Source: Actinoplanes regularis
Lineage (GTDB): Bacteria > Actinomycetota > Actinomycetes > Mycobacteriales > Micromonosporaceae
Length of the DNA: 64,000 bases
Assembly: GCF_900188005.1 (NCBI RefSeq)
Contig: NZ_FZNR01000028.1
Location: 1 to 64,000, forward strand
Direction of reading: 5' to 3'
Positions 1 to 9,211 of the stretch are shown piece by piece. Position numbers and translations under genes: made by a program. Positions within the stretch are counted from its first letter, which is position 1, and each line of letters starts with the position of its first letter. The notes below the pieces were generated by a model that saw only the letters and a program-made list of their open reading frames with translations, had not been told where the DNA came from and did no database searches.

Positions 1-453
1 CTGGTCGCCCTGGCCCACAAACTCGATCGCGACCAACGCGATGCCGCACTCGACACGGTCGACCGCCTGCACCTGCTCTCCCAACGGACCTCGCTCGTAC
101 GGGCGCTCGCGCCATTCCTCGACGACGACCAGATCGAGATCGCCGCCACCCTGCCCGCCCTCGCCGAAGCGGACCCGACCAACCTCCTGGAAACGATCAC
201 CGCACTGGCCGCCTCGGCGATCGACGGTGCACTGCACGCGAGACTCACAGCAATAGCAACGAACATCGCCAAGACGATCAACAACAGATACCACCGCGGC
301 TACATGATGGTCGATCCGGTGGCCCGCGTCTGCCGCACCGAACCAGCCCGCCAGCACGCCCTCCACGCCGCCGTCCGACTCTTTCCGGAGCTCGACCACA
401 CCGAGCGCACCATCATCCGCAGCAAAGCGGCCGCACTGTTGCGCGCCCGCTGA
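1..453 (+). CDS. C-terminal part of an unrecognised helical-repeat protein (5' end outside window)
   Basis: The frame is open from the first base to TGA at 451-453, giving the last 150 residues of a longer protein. The visible part is alpha-helical, with repeated Leu/Ala-rich helices that resemble HEAT- or TPR-like solenoids at the C-terminus of actinobacterial NTPases. No catalytic motif is visible, so the function cannot be given. A strong hairpin follows at 499-535. The next gene to the right belongs to the recombinase module, so this protein lies just outside the putative island. The start and the N-terminal domains are unknown. Confidence 0.6.
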   Translation: MVALAHKLDRDQRDAALDTVDRLHLLSQRTSLVRALAPFLDDDQIEIAATLPALAEADPTNLLETITALAASAIDGALHARLTAIATNIAKTINNRYHRGYMMVDPVARVCRTEPARQHALHAAVRLFPELDHTERTIIRSKAAALLRAR

Positions 454-498
454 TAAGAGGCCACGGGCCGCTCTACGGATACAACCAGCCAAAACAAA

Positions 499-535
499 GG
501 GGTACCGTTCGAGTGAAAGACTCGGGCGGCACCCC
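499..535 (+). terminator. Hairpin after the first gene, probable terminator
   Basis: Arms GGGGTACCGTTCGAGT and ACTCGGGCGGCACCCC enclose the loop GAAAG. In RNA the arms pair over 16 positions with one A-C mismatch and two U-G pairs. It begins 46 bases after the stop of the preceding gene and is preceded by an A-rich run, but only a weak T run follows. Termination is inferred from position and stem strength. Confidence 0.5.
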
Positions 536-611
536 GTTGTCGCTATCCCAGCGATATAGTTGTAGTTAGAATGGGGGAATAGGTTCGTGTCGAGCTCCGG
601 ACACCATTTAC

Positions 612-644
612 GGTGGAAATTCACGACTTATGTGGATTTCCACC
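612..644. promoter_or_regulatory. Inverted repeat followed by a T run, upstream of the left recombinase module
   Basis: GGTGGAAAT (612-620) and ATTTCCACC (636-644) are perfect 9-bp arms around a 15-base AT-richer loop, followed directly by CTTTTTGG. It could be an intrinsic terminator reading rightward, or an operator for the AbrB-like gene that starts at 739. AT content is clearly above the surroundings. Confidence 0.4.
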
Positions 645-738
645 TTTTTGGTTTTCCGGGTCGCCGTCGATGGCAGGGTGCCGATCGATCAGTCTGACCT
701 TGCTGCTTTTCGCAGTTTTGCTCCCAACGGGGCGGACG

Positions 739-1248
739 ATGAAAGTCGTGCAACATGCCCTGCGCGATGTCAGCCGAGGGGCAGACGCCGAACAACTGAT
801 CGGCGCCTTGATTCCGCCCGCCACACGGCGGCGACCGACGCCGGGTTCCCCAGTGCCCTTGCCTCCGGTGCCGGTTCAGCGACTGCCAGTGGATGCGAGT
901 CCGGAGTCGTTACGGCTCGGCATGGCCCGGCCCGACGCCTCGGGCCGACTTTCGCTGCGATACCTGCTGCGCACTCTAGGCTGGTCGCCCGGCGATCGGG
1001 TCGACCACACCGTCATCGACCAGGCGATCGTCGTCACCCGTTCCCCCACCGGCCGAGCCGTCATCGGCACCCGCGGTGACCTGATGATTCCCGCCACCGC
1101 CCGTGCCCTCGCCGGCCTCGATCCCGACGGTCAAGTCGTGCTCGTCGCCGCGCCGACACAAGACACCCTTGTCATCCACGCCGAACACAGCATTGCCGAA
1201 CTGATCGCCGCGCACTACGTCGAGCCGGACACCGTGGACGATGACTGA
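739..1248 (+). CDS. AbrB-like accessory protein of the left recombinase module
   Basis: A 169-residue protein. The last 100 residues hold two beta-rich halves reading like paired AbrB/SpoVT-type swapped-hairpin units (GRLSLRYLLRTLGWSPGDRV near the middle, then a second unit near LMIPATARALAGLDPDG). Its 3' end overlaps the recombinase start by 8 bases, so the two are translationally coupled. The same pairing, with a clearly related protein (shared pattern GMA-D-SGR-LGW-PG-RV), recurs at 28344-28823. A role as a DNA-binding partner or regulator of the recombinase is inference. I chose ATG 739 because the homologous part begins after it; an upstream in-frame start at 613 would add low-complexity sequence lying over the inverted repeat. 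Confidence 0.6.
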   Translation: MKVVQHALRDVSRGADAEQLIGALIPPATRRRPTPGSPVPLPPVPVQRLPVDASPESLRLGMARPDASGRLSLRYLLRTLGWSPGDRVDHTVIDQAIVVTRSPTGRAVIGTRGDLMIPATARALAGLDPDGQVVLVAAPTQDTLVIHAEHSIAELIAAHYVEPDTVDDD

Positions 1249-2233
1249 CCCCGCGCTCACCATGCTCGCCCAGTTCGGCATTGCGGTCGTCGCGACACCG
1301 GATGACGGCCTGACCGTGCGGCAATTCCTGCCACAGGTGGTCGCCGCGTCCACCCCGTCCAGCAGACGAACCTACGGCACCTACTGGACCCGTATGGTCG
1401 AACTCTGGGGCGATCGGCGCGTCGACAGCATCCGCGCAACCGACGTCGAAGCCCTACAGCAGCAATGCGCCGCCCATGCCCGCCCACGGAGACGCAACTA
1501 TCGCGGCGGGCGCCACGCCGGCGAGAACGCCAACTCTGCCGCCCGCGCCTACTTCCGCCGAGCCGAAGCCGACGGCATCATCCCCGTCGGCTCCAGCCCC
1601 GCCCAACAAGTCCCCAAGCTGCGGCGGCTTCCCAACTCCCGCCGCGCCCTGCTGCCCTGGGAACTGCAAGCGATCATCGAGGTCGCCCGGACTACCGGCA
1701 ACGACGTCATCCTGCTCCGTCTGCACACCGAGACCGCGTGCCGCCGCGGCGGGGCACTCGCCCTGTGCCTAGAAGACCTGGACACCGGCACCGGTCTCGT
1801 CCGGCTGCGGGAGAAGAACGAGACGATGCGATGGCAGCCGATCACCCTCACCCTGGCCAGCCGCCTCGCCGACCACGCCCGACTCCGCGGTGCCGTCCTT
1901 CCCGAAGACCAACTGCTGCGCTACCGCAACTGCCAGCCGATCACCAGCCGCCGCTACGACCACCTCTGGACACGCATCGGTGAGCACCTGCCCTGGGTCG
2001 CGGCGCAAGGCATCTCCACCCACTGGCTGCGGCACACCACGCTGACCTGGGTCGAACGCAACTTCAGCTATGGCATCGCCCGCGCCTACGCCGGCCATAC
2101 CGACCACACCGGCCCTGCGACCACCACCTACATCAAGGCCGACATCCATGCCGTCGCCGCAGCCCTGAGCACACTGACCGGCGAACCGCACCCGCTTGCC
2201 CTCGGCCTCGACGAACTCGGCTTCCTCGCCTAA
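1241..2233 (+). CDS. Tyrosine recombinase (phage integrase family), left module
   Basis: A 330-residue tyrosine recombinase. The N-terminal SAM-like core-binding domain occupies about residues 20-125 (TYGTYWTRMVELWGDRRVD). The catalytic domain shows the first Arg in ETACRRGG, the HWLRHTTLTW box (H-x-x-R), the AGH box and the tyrosine in TTTYIKAD. All the classic residues are present, so it may be active. It is paralogous to the recombinase at 27271-28347, which lies in the opposite direction; the two point toward each other across 25 kb. The coupled AbrB-like gene lies just upstream. No attachment site could be recognised by eye. It probably moves or rearranges the island between the two modules. 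Confidence 0.85.
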   Translation: MTDPALTMLAQFGIAVVATPDDGLTVRQFLPQVVAASTPSSRRTYGTYWTRMVELWGDRRVDSIRATDVEALQQQCAAHARPRRRNYRGGRHAGENANSAARAYFRRAEADGIIPVGSSPAQQVPKLRRLPNSRRALLPWELQAIIEVARTTGNDVILLRLHTETACRRGGALALCLEDLDTGTGLVRLREKNETMRWQPITLTLASRLADHARLRGAVLPEDQLLRYRNCQPITSRRYDHLWTRIGEHLPWVAAQGISTHWLRHTTLTWVERNFSYGIARAYAGHTDHTGPATTTYIKADIHAVAAALSTLTGEPHPLALGLDELGFLA

Positions 2234-2245
2234 TTCAGGACCTCA

Positions 2246-2515
2246 ATGCGAGTGTGGGTCAATCTGCCCGCAAGCGCCCGATCCACCTCGAACATGCCAA
2301 AAAACACCATGTGGGGCAATACGGGTCCCGTGGTTAGCTTCCCGAAGTCGTTGATCGCCCAGTCGCCGAAGTTCTTCGTCCGGCTCGCGCAGACCTGTAT
2401 CGACCTGTGCGATGCCCTCGCCCGAGGCACGGTTCCCATCCCGCACCCCATCACCGAAATGCTCATGATTGACGAAGCAGCCCGCTCATACCCAGACGGC
2501 CACATCGGAAGGTAA
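2246..2515 (+). CDS. Small hypothetical ORF behind the left recombinase
   Basis: An 89-codon frame starting 13 bases after the recombinase stop. The second half (FFVRLAQTCIDLCDALARGT, then a Pro-rich stretch and ITEMLMIDEAARSY) reads like natural helical protein, whereas the first third is unconvincing. No family is recognised. It may be a remnant of a gene cut when the recombinase module arrived. The opposite strand is also open here, which lowers certainty. Confidence 0.35.
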   Translation: MRVWVNLPASARSTSNMPKNTMWGNTGPVVSFPKSLIAQSPKFFVRLAQTCIDLCDALARGTVPIPHPITEMLMIDEAARSYPDGHIGR

Positions 2516-2832
2516 CGGACTCGAAGTCGAGTCTACGAGAAAGGAGCACAGACACCTTCCTGAGGCACACTGCGACTTCGAGCTAGACGCGTTGTGGATG
2601 TTCAGTTCACCGGCTCCGACTGGGCCGGTATCGCCGAGGCAGACGAAATCTACCCACCGAATTCGATGGACCGCATCTTCGACCTGCTCCCGGAAGCAGC
2701 CCAGTCCCCACGGGACGAGAAGGGCTGAGAATCCGGCCGGCGCTGACTTTCCTTCTCGGCCTGTCATTGACCGAGCAAGAAGTCAGCCACCGGCCGCGCC
2801 CAGCTAGCGATCTTTGGTCTCCAGGCGGCATT
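2516..2832. other. Mostly non-coding gap with a short perfect hairpin
   Basis: This stretch separates the left recombinase from the convergent jetD. It contains GACTCGA/TCGAGTC (2518-2533), a 7-bp perfect inverted repeat with a 2-base loop, and one short possible coding stretch listed separately. Nothing else convincing is seen. Confidence 0.4.
2594..2728 (+). CDS. Possible 44-residue hypothetical protein
   Basis: From GTG 2594 to TGA 2726-2728 the frame encodes an acidic peptide (FTGSDWAGIAEADEIYPPNS, then MDRIFDLLPEA) with the composition of a real protein. No Shine-Dalgarno sequence is clear, and the frame stays open upstream to 2564 without a better start, so it could equally be the tail of a decayed gene. 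Function unknown. Confidence 0.25.
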   Translation: MDVQFTGSDWAGIAEADEIYPPNSMDRIFDLLPEAAQSPRDEKG

Positions 2833-3963
2833 TCAGCGGACGTCGGCGTGCCACCGGCTGGTAGTGACGAGGTGCCGATATCCGACCCATTCCTGGGCTA
2901 CGCGACGTCCCTGTATGAGCAGCCGAACGGCCGCGTCCTGGTGCTCCTCGGGAAGCCATCCGGCGATCAGCCGTGCTCGGTCCTCGTCCACAGGCGGGTC
3001 GCCGGCCTGCCAGCTCCGGCCCGTCGCGAAGAGCTCCGCGTAGAGATGTACCGCGGGGAGCACCTGGGGCAGGCCAGCGGCGCGAGCTGCCCGCTGGGCG
3101 GTACTCGGGATCCGCAGCCCGGAGAGGTCCAGATCGCCGAAGTAGCGGATGCGGCGGATCTCATGATGGTCCACGATTGACCGGACTGATGCCGTGAAGC
3201 TCGCGCCCAGGCCCCAGGCGACGTGCCCGACGTTGTGGGTTTCTGGCAGGGCTTTCACAAGCGACCACCAGGTTGCACTGTTCTCGACCACAAGCAGCAA
3301 GTCGCCACTTCCGACGCAGGTCCAATGATTTGCCGCCACCTCCTCGAGCACGCGCCTGCTCAACAACGGGGGTGGTGTCGCGACGGCATTCAGCAGATGC
3401 AGAAGTCGTTCCCGGTCGCTGAAGAGCGGCCCTTCACGCACACCGTCCAGCGCCTTCTCCGGGGACGGAAAGCTCTCCTCGTCGCCGGAGGCGCTGAAGA
3501 TCTCCAATGCGCGTTCCCGGAGCGGAACCGGGGTGGTGTCGGGATTACTCAACAGCCAAATGTTGATCGCCCGGTAGCGGGCCCGCTGTCTGTCCGTGGC
3601 AGTGGGCCACGCGTCCTCGATGTCGCTCAAAAGCGGGTGCCAGCGCGGCATCTGCGGCACGACTTTCGGTGATCGTGCCGCGAAGGGCACCATCCTGATT
3701 CGCACGGGTAGCGGAATCCGCTCGGCGTCGGTAGTGCGGGCCGGCACAATCAACGCCCGGGCCGTCAGTACGGAGAGGCTGTCCCGGAGCATCTCGGTAG
3801 TGGTGCTGTCGCTACTCCTTCGCTGGTAGACCGCGTGGAAACAGCGGCGAACCTCATCAATCGGTACGCCCTTGTGGGTGGTGCCGGGCCATCGTCTCGA
3901 CTCTGCCCATTGCCTGAGCTCGCGGTAGAGCGCGTCCGCTAGCCGTTCATTACGCGTCGCCAC
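2833..3963 (-). CDS. jetD: JetD, TOPRIM nuclease subunit of a Wadjet system
   Basis: A 376-residue protein of the DUF2220/JetD family, the DNA-cleaving subunit of Wadjet plasmid-defence complexes. The C-terminal TOPRIM fold is visible: the glutamate of VENSATWW (about residue 227) and the two aspartates of FGDLDLSG (about 277 and 279) are the expected metal ligands. The N-terminal 200 residues are helical and would be the arm that binds the SMC-kleisin complex. The GTG start lies 14 bases inside the end of jetC, so translation is coupled. It is the last gene of a leftward five-gene operon. Family members cut DNA after loop extrusion by JetABC on small circular DNA; that activity here is inferred from the family. 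Confidence 0.85.
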   Translation of the reverse strand: MATRNERLADALYRELRQWAESRRWPGTTHKGVPIDEVRRCFHAVYQRRSSDSTTTEMLRDSLSVLTARALIVPARTTDAERIPLPVRIRMVPFAARSPKVVPQMPRWHPLLSDIEDAWPTATDRQRARYRAINIWLLSNPDTTPVPLRERALEIFSASGDEESFPSPEKALDGVREGPLFSDRERLLHLLNAVATPPPLLSRRVLEEVAANHWTCVGSGDLLLVVENSATWWSLVKALPETHNVGHVAWGLGASFTASVRSIVDHHEIRRIRYFGDLDLSGLRIPSTAQRAARAAGLPQVLPAVHLYAELFATGRSWQAGDPPVDEDRARLIAGWLPEEHQDAAVRLLIQGRRVAQEWVGYRHLVTTSRWHADVR

Positions 3964-6900
3964 GACGCCGCTCCGGTATGACGACTCTGGTGGGGGTGAC
4001 GACGCCGGTGCCGCTGGGCGCCGCGAGCGTATTCAGGTACGGCGCAATCCGCTCGTCCACCGAAAGGTATTTGCGGCCGGCCCGGAGGTCCGCGTCGTTT
4101 CGCAGCCGTACGATCAGCGGGAAGCCGCCCAGGGCCTCCTCCTCGAAGAGGCCGGTGGTGTAGACGAGTTGGACGCCGAGGGCGGCCGCCACTCCGCGTT
4201 GCAGGTCGAGCAGATAGGTAGCGGAGGCCCGGCCGATGGGATTGTCCAGGAACAGCACGCCTGAGTGGTGACGACGGGTTTTGCCCAGGTCGTTCGCGCG
4301 TAATGCGGCGAGCGTGCAGTAGAGAATGATCGCGGCCGTGAGATGTTGCCCGCCGGAGAACACGTCCCGCACGTCGGAGATGCGGACCCGCTCGGCACGC
4401 AGCACCGCGTCCGGTTTGAGCATCGTCACTGTAAATCCCTTGGGCACTGCGGCTCGGACCGCCCGTAGCACCACGCCGAGACCGTCGCGCTTCTCGGTCG
4501 CGATGTAGCGCTCGACGGCGTCGTCGAGTACCACACCCAGTTGGTGGGCGAGCAGTTCGCCCCCGACCGGGGTGCCGCCGATGCGCAGGAACTCGAGTCC
4601 GGTCCAGTCGCCCAGTCCCTCAGGCAGCTGCGACAGCCGCTGCGCTGCACGTAGCTTGCGCAGGGCCCCGTCCACGATGGCGGTCAGCCGGTCAAGGATG
4701 ATCGCGCGGTGCCGGTCGACCTGTGCCAGATCATCCGAGAGTGACCGCATGCGCGGCCGCAGTTGCCGGGCCCATTCCGCGGCGTGTCCGGAAAGCTCCG
4801 CGATAGGCACCTCACCGATCAGCGTGCGGAAAGGAATGGCGAGGCGCGTGAACCGCGCCTCCGCGGCCAGCTGGTGCAAGCTTTCTGCCAGAGCGTCAAG
4901 GACGCGCCTGGCTTCCACGGCCGCCGTCTGCTTCTTGAGGGCGGCGCGCCGGCTCTCGCGGTACTGGTGGCTAGCCGCGGTGGCATCTCCCGAGAATGAC
5001 TCGACTCCGACCGCCTCTGCCGGGAACTGGTCGCCCTGTCCGGCATGGTGCATGTCGACGATGGTCCGGAACGAGTCGACGGTGGCTCTGGCCCGTTCCG
5101 CTTCCTTGCGGGCCCCGACGAGCTGGCCCAGCCGCTCCTCATGGTTCGCGGTGGCGTCTGCGGCCTGCACGGCGGCTTCGGCAGTCAGTCGCATCCCGTG
5201 CGCGACGTCGCGCGGCTGGGCCGACCGGCTCATCACGACGATCGGTTCCGGGAGTTGCCGCAGCCGCTCGTCGAGTCTGGTGGCCTCCTCCGTGGCTCGG
5301 GCGTGTTCGCCCGCCGCGGCTCGCAGAGCGTTGTCGGCGTGGCTGATCGCTGCCGCACGCGAGGCGGCATCCGCCCCGTTTGTGGAAGCCAGCAGCGCTT
5401 TGGCGGTGTCGCGGACTCCGGCAGGGTAGTTCTCCCAGCTCTGGAGTAGCTCGTGCACCCGGCTCTCAACCTGTGCCAGCTCCTTGAGCTGGTCGTCGCC
5501 GACTTCCGCCTTCTCGTAGACGCGCTCCGCCTCGCGGAGGACCGCTCGCAGCACGGCAACCGGTTCTGCCGGCATCGGCTCCCGGGGGTCGGCCGTGGGT
5601 CCGGCCGGAAGACTATTGATCTCCTCACGGATTCTCGTTGCCACCGCTCGCTGGTCGTCGACTCGCCGCTGCCGGTTCTCGATGTCGCCACGTAGCTGGG
5701 CCAGGATGTCGGCGAGTCGGGCCGCCCGTTGCCGCCCGGCTGTGGCGTGAAGCCTGGCCTGGGCGGCGTCGCGTCTCCAGCCTCCGGCCTCACGTCCTCG
5801 ACCGGCCAGTGCGGTGAGTGCACGGGAACGCTCTTTGAGCAGGTCGAGCTCGCGGCGCATGCCAGTCAGCGCACTCTTCACGCTTTCGCGTGCCGCGACG
5901 GCCTCGCCGAGGGTCCGGTCATGGTCGTCCACGCCGGTGGCCGCCTGCCGCACGGCTGCCTCCGCGGTGGCCACGGCCTCGGCGAGGCCGGCAAGAGCGC
6001 CGGGCGGGTACATGCGGCGCCACTCCTGCAGCCTGGCGGTGAGCGTCCGGTCGGCGCTGTAAAGGGCGTCCAGTTCGGACAGCTGTGCCGTGCGGACCGC
6101 ATGCCTTTCGACGATCCGTGTGAACTCCGCGTGCGCGGCCGTGCGGTCGTACAGTCCTGCGCTGGGTGGGGCCACAAACCCGGCCGCCGCCGGGACGGCG
6201 AGGTCGATCTGCGCGTCCACCACGACATCGAACGAATGCGAGGAGGCTACGAAGACGGTGCCGGTCGGGTGACAGCCGTGCGCGTCGATGATTTCCCGAG
6301 CCCGGGACAGTTGCTCAGGCCTGTTGACCAGCACACCGCCGGCCAGGTGCGGGAGACGCCGGACGAGTTCCGCACGGATCGCCTCGTCGGATCGGTCAGC
6401 GAGGTAGTCCCATCCCGTGCCGCAGGCGATCCCTTCCGATTCCAGCAGGTCACGGATGCGGATGACCTCCTGATGGGGTGGCAGGAGGGCCTCCCGATCG
6501 GCGTCCCAGACTAGCAGGGCGGGTTCGTCGGCGGCGTTCTCGACCCGCAGCTCGGAGCGCTGAGCGTCGGTGTCCGCCTGGGAATATGCGAGCTGGTCGA
6601 GCAGAGTGTCGGCGTCATAATCCAACAGGACGTCGGCGGTATCCAGCAGCTCCACCAGGCGGGGCTCCCGAGCAAGGGCAGCGGCGGCGTCTTCTGCCCG
6701 TTGGAGGTCGGCCTGCGCGCTGGTGTAGTGGCTCTCGGCGGTGATCCGGGCCTCGCGTGCCTGTGCCAGCGCCGCCTGGGCCTGGTCCGCCTCAGCTTGT
6801 CGTGCCTCCAGGAGCAGTTCCGTCTCGACGACCGCTGCCGTGTCAGCCCTGACGTTGTTGGCGAGTGCCGCTGCGTCCTCGGTGAGGGTGGCCGGTGAGG

Positions 6901-8404
6901 TGATCAGGCTGGCCCGGACCGCCTCCGCGATCTCAGCGTCCACTGCGGCAATGCTCTCGTCCAGCCGCGCCGCCAGGGCATCTGCATCGGCGGTCTCTCG
7001 GACTGCTGCCTGCCACGAGCCGTCGGTTGCCGCGGCCGTGTCTCGTACCCCATCGAGCTCGCTCTTCTCCCGCGCGGCCTCTGTGTCGGCGTGATCCGCG
7101 GTGACCTGAAGGGCGCGAGCTAGGTCGCGGGAGCGCGCGTCGCGGGCGGACAATGCCACGCGGGCAGCGTCCTGCCGTTGCCCCACTACCTCCCGCAGCG
7201 TAGCGGCCAGCCCGGTGGCCTTCTGCAGATCTAGGAGTGCTGGTGTCGCCGCCCAGCTACGGACGACGTGCTCGGCGTCGCCTCTAGCCTCGGCTGCGGC
7301 CTGCTCGGCAGTCCGTGCCGCATCACGCCGGAGTCGCGCGGTGTGATGCTCCAGCGCGGCGTGGACGTCGGCGGCACGGCGGCGAGCGCTTTCAGCCTCC
7401 GCCACCGCCGCGGCCACGTCTGCGATGTGCTGCTCCCGATGCTCGAGCAACCCGTTCTCCTGATCGACCCGGGCGATCAGTCGCATGACCAACCCGTCGA
7501 GGCCGGACGCTGCTCTGGTGGCTTCCTCGTCGGCCTGCTCGGCGATCACGCGGTGGTGGTCGAGAGGCTCCAGCTGGGCGATGGTGTCCGCAACGAACGT
7601 GCGCTCCAACTCCAGGTCGGCGCGGGTGGCCAGCTTGCTCGCATGGCCGGCGATCGAGTCGGCGAGATCCGACAGCTCACCGGGTGGAAGCACGGACTTG
7701 AGTAGGAAGTCGACAAAGGCGTCGTCGGTAGTGAACGTGAAGGCGTCAGCCGCCTCGCCCTCTCCGGCGTTCATAGCGCGCTGGTATCGGAACAACTCCG
7801 AGTCCAGTCCGAGTTTGACGAGCCAGGCCGACCACTTCCCGTGTTTGTCGGCCCACTCAAGCTCGATGGCCGGATCGTCGTCGGCGAGGTCGTCGAGTCG
7901 GGATCGGAACTCGGTGGCGACGAGATTGTGGCCACCGTCGGCGAACGGGAGCGTCGCGATGTTCACCACGTCATTGGGGCGCAGGCTGTACCACAGGTCG
8001 ACGAGGTTCTCCGCGCCGGACTGAGGGCTGCGGCCACGCCAGTCGGACACCTTGCCGGTGAGCAGCAGGCGGCCGGTCCGGGTGTGCATCCATTCCAGTA
8101 CGACATGGGCGACGTCATGCCGACCCACGAAGTTCTCCAGCACCTTCGTATTGGAGGTACCGACCACGTGACGTCGCCCGGGCAGCATGACCGAGAAGAT
8201 CAACTTAATCAGCACCGACTTCCCGCCGCCGTTTTCCAGGAAGAGAATCGAGGCCGGCGACGGTCGCCGAAGCTCCGGAAGACCAAACGGCAACTGCTGA
8301 TCCGGTACGAGGCTGCCCGCACCCGACAGGTCGATGGTGACGTCCTCGTAGCGTGCGCCGGGAGGTCCAACGGAGTACAGCCGTACCTTGGAGAGTTCGT
8401 ACAT
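3950..8404 (-). CDS. jetC: JetC, SMC/MukB-like ATPase of a Wadjet system
   Basis: A 1484-residue SMC-like motor. The N-terminal ATPase half carries the Walker A loop ENGGGKSVLIK (residues about 57-67). A very long Ala/Glu/Arg-rich coiled coil fills roughly 280-1200 with a hinge-like globular part near 560-760. The C-terminal half carries the ABC signature FSGGQHLTAAI (about 1349) and Walker B SGVLFLDNP (about 1383). This is the MukB/MksB/JetC layout at full length. The start ATG 8404 is 12 bases after the jetB stop. It should pair with JetA (kleisin) and JetB to extrude DNA loops and present circular plasmid DNA to JetD. Confidence 0.87.
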   Translation of the reverse strand: MYELSKVRLYSVGPPGARYEDVTIDLSGAGSLVPDQQLPFGLPELRRPSPASILFLENGGGKSVLIKLIFSVMLPGRRHVVGTSNTKVLENFVGRHDVAHVVLEWMHTRTGRLLLTGKVSDWRGRSPQSGAENLVDLWYSLRPNDVVNIATLPFADGGHNLVATEFRSRLDDLADDDPAIELEWADKHGKWSAWLVKLGLDSELFRYQRAMNAGEGEAADAFTFTTDDAFVDFLLKSVLPPGELSDLADSIAGHASKLATRADLELERTFVADTIAQLEPLDHHRVIAEQADEEATRAASGLDGLVMRLIARVDQENGLLEHREQHIADVAAAVAEAESARRRAADVHAALEHHTARLRRDAARTAEQAAAEARGDAEHVVRSWAATPALLDLQKATGLAATLREVVGQRQDAARVALSARDARSRDLARALQVTADHADTEAAREKSELDGVRDTAAATDGSWQAAVRETADADALAARLDESIAAVDAEIAEAVRASLITSPATLTEDAAALANNVRADTAAVVETELLLEARQAEADQAQAALAQAREARITAESHYTSAQADLQRAEDAAAALAREPRLVELLDTADVLLDYDADTLLDQLAYSQADTDAQRSELRVENAADEPALLVWDADREALLPPHQEVIRIRDLLESEGIACGTGWDYLADRSDEAIRAELVRRLPHLAGGVLVNRPEQLSRAREIIDAHGCHPTGTVFVASSHSFDVVVDAQIDLAVPAAAGFVAPPSAGLYDRTAAHAEFTRIVERHAVRTAQLSELDALYSADRTLTARLQEWRRMYPPGALAGLAEAVATAEAAVRQAATGVDDHDRTLGEAVAARESVKSALTGMRRELDLLKERSRALTALAGRGREAGGWRRDAAQARLHATAGRQRAARLADILAQLRGDIENRQRRVDDQRAVATRIREEINSLPAGPTADPREPMPAEPVAVLRAVLREAERVYEKAEVGDDQLKELAQVESRVHELLQSWENYPAGVRDTAKALLASTNGADAASRAAAISHADNALRAAAGEHARATEEATRLDERLRQLPEPIVVMSRSAQPRDVAHGMRLTAEAAVQAADATANHEERLGQLVGARKEAERARATVDSFRTIVDMHHAGQGDQFPAEAVGVESFSGDATAASHQYRESRRAALKKQTAAVEARRVLDALAESLHQLAAEARFTRLAIPFRTLIGEVPIAELSGHAAEWARQLRPRMRSLSDDLAQVDRHRAIILDRLTAIVDGALRKLRAAQRLSQLPEGLGDWTGLEFLRIGGTPVGGELLAHQLGVVLDDAVERYIATEKRDGLGVVLRAVRAAVPKGFTVTMLKPDAVLRAERVRISDVRDVFSGGQHLTAAIILYCTLAALRANDLGKTRRHHSGVLFLDNPIGRASATYLLDLQRGVAAALGVQLVYTTGLFEEEALGGFPLIVRLRNDADLRAGRKYLSVDERIAPYLNTLAAPSGTGVVTPTRVVIPERRRGDA

Positions 8405-8416
8405 CGCTTCCTCGGT

Positions 8417-9211
8417 TCAGATCTGGGGGCCGGTGGCGATGTCCAGGCCACTGCCGGTCGGCGGAGGCACCACACCCAACTCCAGCAACTCGCGGAACGC
8501 GGCCTGCGAGGCGAGCAGGCGAACGTGGATCTGGTAACGGCTGGTGGTACGGAAGACTTCGTCGTCCTCCTCGCCCACTGCTTGCAGGAGCCCGCGATCG
8601 GCGAGCCACCGTAGCGCCCGGCTGACCATGCCGCGGGTGCTGTCGCTGTTGCGCCGGCTGTCCTTCGTGGCCGCGACTTCCGGGCGCCGCTGGTAGGCAC
8701 GCCATGCACGCTCCAACTCCGGTTCCTCGGCCGAAGGGTCGGCGTTCAGAGAGTCCCGGTGAGCCCGTTCGTCCAGAAGCCGACATGTCTCCCGGACCAC
8801 GAGGTCCACCGACTCGACCGAGACCCGGCCGACGTATTGATCGTTCGCTAGGTCGTCGGGCCGAGGAAAGCTCAGGGCCGCGACGGCGAGATGCGCGATG
8901 CCATGAAGCACCTTCTCGGTATCGCGTCTCTCCCGGAGCTTGGCCTGACGCGCGTAGTCGTCCATCTTGATCTCGAACGCGGAGCCGGACTGTGCCGCCA
9001 GCACGATGCCGCTGCGCCGGGTGACATCAAGCACGGCCAGCCCCAAACCCTCCGCGATCGCGTCCACGGATGCCGCGAACACCTCGTCCTGCTGGTAGCG
9101 CAGCACAAGGTCGCGGTAGACGACGTCACGGTCAGGCACCTGCCTGCCACGTAGTCCCATACCGACCAACCGGGCCGCCTGCTCGGCATCACTTACATCG
9201 GGCCGGTTCAC
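8417..9211 (-). CDS. jetB: JetB, MukE-like winged-helix subunit of a Wadjet system
   Basis: A 264-residue protein with two winged-helix-like parts (about 25-70 and 190-240, the latter around MVSRALRWLADRGLLQAV), matching the MukE/JetB role of bridging kleisin and SMC. The GTG start overlaps the jetA stop as GTGA, and it is followed by jetC after a 12-base gap. Sequence conservation in this subunit is low across the family, so the call depends on gene order, length and the neighbours. Confidence 0.75.
   Translation of the reverse strand: MNRPDVSDAEQAARLVGMGLRGRQVPDRDVVYRDLVLRYQQDEVFAASVDAIAEGLGLAVLDVTRRSGIVLAAQSGSAFEIKMDDYARQAKLRERRDTEKVLHGIAHLAVAALSFPRPDDLANDQYVGRVSVESVDLVVRETCRLLDERAHRDSLNADPSAEEPELERAWRAYQRRPEVAATKDSRRNSDSTRGMVSRALRWLADRGLLQAVGEEDDEVFRTTSRYQIHVRLLASQAAFRELLELGVVPPPTGSGLDIATGPQI

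Noticed and set aside
613..738. Earlier start for the left AbrB-like protein
   Set aside because: The added residues lie over the inverted repeat and T run and have no counterpart in the right-hand homologue.
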